DNA of 27,189 nucleotides, from positions 1-27,189 of IMG/VR virus record IMGVR_UViG_3300010885_012806. One strand, written 5' to 3'. Source of the stretch: a virus. Position numbers and translations under genes: made by a program. Each line of letters opens with the position of its first letter. Within the stretch, counting starts at the first letter, position 1. Shown piece after piece: positions 26,387 to 27,189 of the stretch. The notes beneath the pieces were generated by a model, which saw only the letters and a list, made by a program, of their open reading frames with translations, ran no database searches and was not told the origin of the DNA.

Positions 26387-26653
26387 TTAGCCAATGAACA
26401 CATTTCCTGACCCCGTTGTTTTATGACCACATTGTGCTTTATCGCCTTTTCTGACTATTCCTAAACCACCTGAGAAAACAGTACTCGAACATTCCATCAT
26501 TTTTGCCCTAGAATGTATACCTTTCCCGTGTGGTTTTACTTTAGTTCCTAAAACAGCAACTTCATTATTATTAACAAGAACATTATTGGTGTATGTTTGT
26601 AATAATAACCCTTCAGCCTTGTCTTGTAAACACCTAGCCGCTCCAGATGCCAT
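26387..26653 (-). CDS. 5.4: PAAR-repeat spike-tip protein (T4 gp5.4-like, 88 aa)
   Basis: PAAR proteins form the sharp, metal-binding cone on the tip of the central spike in phages and type VI secretion. Visible features: GAARCLQDKAEG at the N-terminus (4-15), matching the PAARxxD start; the central PHGKGIHS (41-48); and TVFSGGLGIVRKGDKAQCGH (58-77) followed by GSGNVFIG (81-88), the typical C-terminal strand set and NVFxG ending. Candidate metal ligands are Cys75, His77, His42, His47 and Cys8. Length is close to T4 gp5.4 (97). The start overlaps the stop of the upstream gp5-like gene as TAATG. T4 also places 5.4 after gene 5, so partner identity is well supported. Confidence 0.9.
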   Translation of the reverse strand: MASGAARCLQDKAEGLLLQTYTNNVLVNNNEVAVLGTKVKPHGKGIHSRAKMMECSSTVFSGGLGIVRKGDKAQCGHKTTGSGNVFIG

Positions 26654-27189
26654 TATTTACACTCACGTATTCTAGATTCTGTTGGAGTCCAAGAATCTGC
26701 TCGAACATGTGGAACAGATTTAAATTGTTCTCCACCAAAAGTTTCTTGTTTTGCTAATAATGGTTTATTTCCATTTAAATCTATTTTTTTACCTTGAATT
26801 GTTATATTAGAACTAGATAGTATATTTACAGAATCTTTACTAAATAATTTAAACATTTTATTAGTATAGATATCTAAATCAGGAGAAGTTATATTCATAG
26901 ATACATCAGAAATCATAATTGTATTCTGTCCCCATATCGTTGTGAGAGTACTCTGAAGTTCAAGTTCTTTCACGCCCAAAGCTCGAATTATTATTGCTGA
27001 CAATTCATATGTCTTCATAAACATATCTATAACGTTACCATAAACCGTTGCATATTTATTTCCCTCCTTGATATAAATCTCTGAGTCACCTTTTTCAAGT
27101 TCTAAGTGATCAAAAGGTCCCCACACCTTTGTATCTCTAAATCCACCAATTTCATTCACAACATCACCTTTAACAACAGTATGCATATG
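26653..27189 (-). CDS. 5: Baseplate hub/spike protein gp5-like, C-terminal part (5' end beyond the window)
   Basis: The frame is open to the right edge: the codon before the first visible Met is CAT (His), so the true start lies outside the window. The visible 177 or so residues have VVKGDVVNEIGGFRDTKVWG, KGDSEIYIKEGNKYATVYGN and ITIQGKKIDLNG, an alternating beta pattern with repeated GDxxxxI and GNxxxxV turns. This resembles the trimeric beta-helix needle of gp5/VgrG-type spikes. It is directly followed by the PAAR tip gene, as in T4 (5 - 5.4). No lysozyme domain is visible in this part; it could lie upstream or be absent. The segment with MFMKTYELSAIIIRALGV is less regular and may interrupt the helix. 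Confidence 0.65.
   Translation of the reverse strand, partial: HMHTVVKGDVVNEIGGFRDTKVWGPFDHLELEKGDSEIYIKEGNKYATVYGNVIDMFMKTYELSAIIIRALGVKELELQSTLTTIWGQNTIMISDVSMNITSPDLDIYTNKMFKLFSKDSVNILSSSNITIQGKKIDLNGNKPLLAKQETFGGEQFKSVPHVRADSWTPTESRIRECK

Noticed and set aside
26653-27189. Treating the Met at 27186 as the true start of a complete 177-residue gene.
   Set aside because: The frame is open to the window edge, no ribosome site can be assessed, and the protein looks like only the C-terminal needle of a larger hub/spike protein.
1-27189. tRNA genes, integrase, insertion sequences or attachment sites.
   Set aside because: No cloverleaf-like sequence, transposase or recombinase motif, or inverted-repeat-bounded element was seen; coding density leaves gaps of only a few tens of bases.

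Overview
This AT-rich window (roughly 70% A+T by eye) is a late structural-gene block of a T4-like contractile-tailed phage (myovirus). It is most like the marine or cyanophage branch of that group. Every supported gene is on the minus strand, so transcription runs from position 27189 toward position 1. The gene order parallels the T4 block 5 - 5.4 - 25/6 - 7 - 8 - (9 to 12, wac) - 13. The host cannot be named from the sequence; low GC, DUF4815-type proteins and a phage-only gene set suggest an environmental, probably aquatic, phage.

Right part (27189 to about 20030), baseplate and spike. In transcription order it holds the C-terminal part of a gp5-like hub/spike protein (cut by the window edge), a PAAR spike-tip protein (T4 gp5.4-like), a membrane-anchored protein of unknown role that may carry a GAF-like domain, gp25, gp6, a short gp7-like wedge protein and an enlarged gp8-like wedge protein. 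From the membrane protein to gp8 each stop overlaps the next start as ATGA, which suggests translational coupling.

Middle part (20017 to 11672), large peripheral baseplate/fibre-connecting proteins. A 706-residue DUF4815-type protein is followed by a 1991-residue protein carrying the remaining hallmarks of that superfamily, then a 75-residue coiled-coil protein. These occupy the place of T4 genes 9 to 11.

Left part (11672 to 514), two giant host-interaction proteins. The 1570-residue protein reads as RCC1 propeller, six IPT/TIG domains, a lamin-tail-like domain, poly-Ser, RCC1 propeller. The 2141-residue protein reads as poly-Ser, RCC1 propeller, poly-Ser, then a long repetitive fibre shaft. 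I count seven blade signatures in each of the three RCC1 blocks, and poly-Ser tracts mark several module borders. A small DUF1617-like gene, a hairpin terminator, a T4-type late promoter and the first 30 codons of a gp13-like neck gene complete the left end.

T4-type late promoter boxes (TATAAATA on the minus strand) lie just upstream of four genes, consistent with late, sigma-gp55-type expression. I see no tRNA, CRISPR array, insertion sequence or integrase. The only gaps between genes are a few tens of bases. The most unusual content is the RCC1/IPT/lamin-tail/poly-Ser architecture of the two fibre-region proteins.
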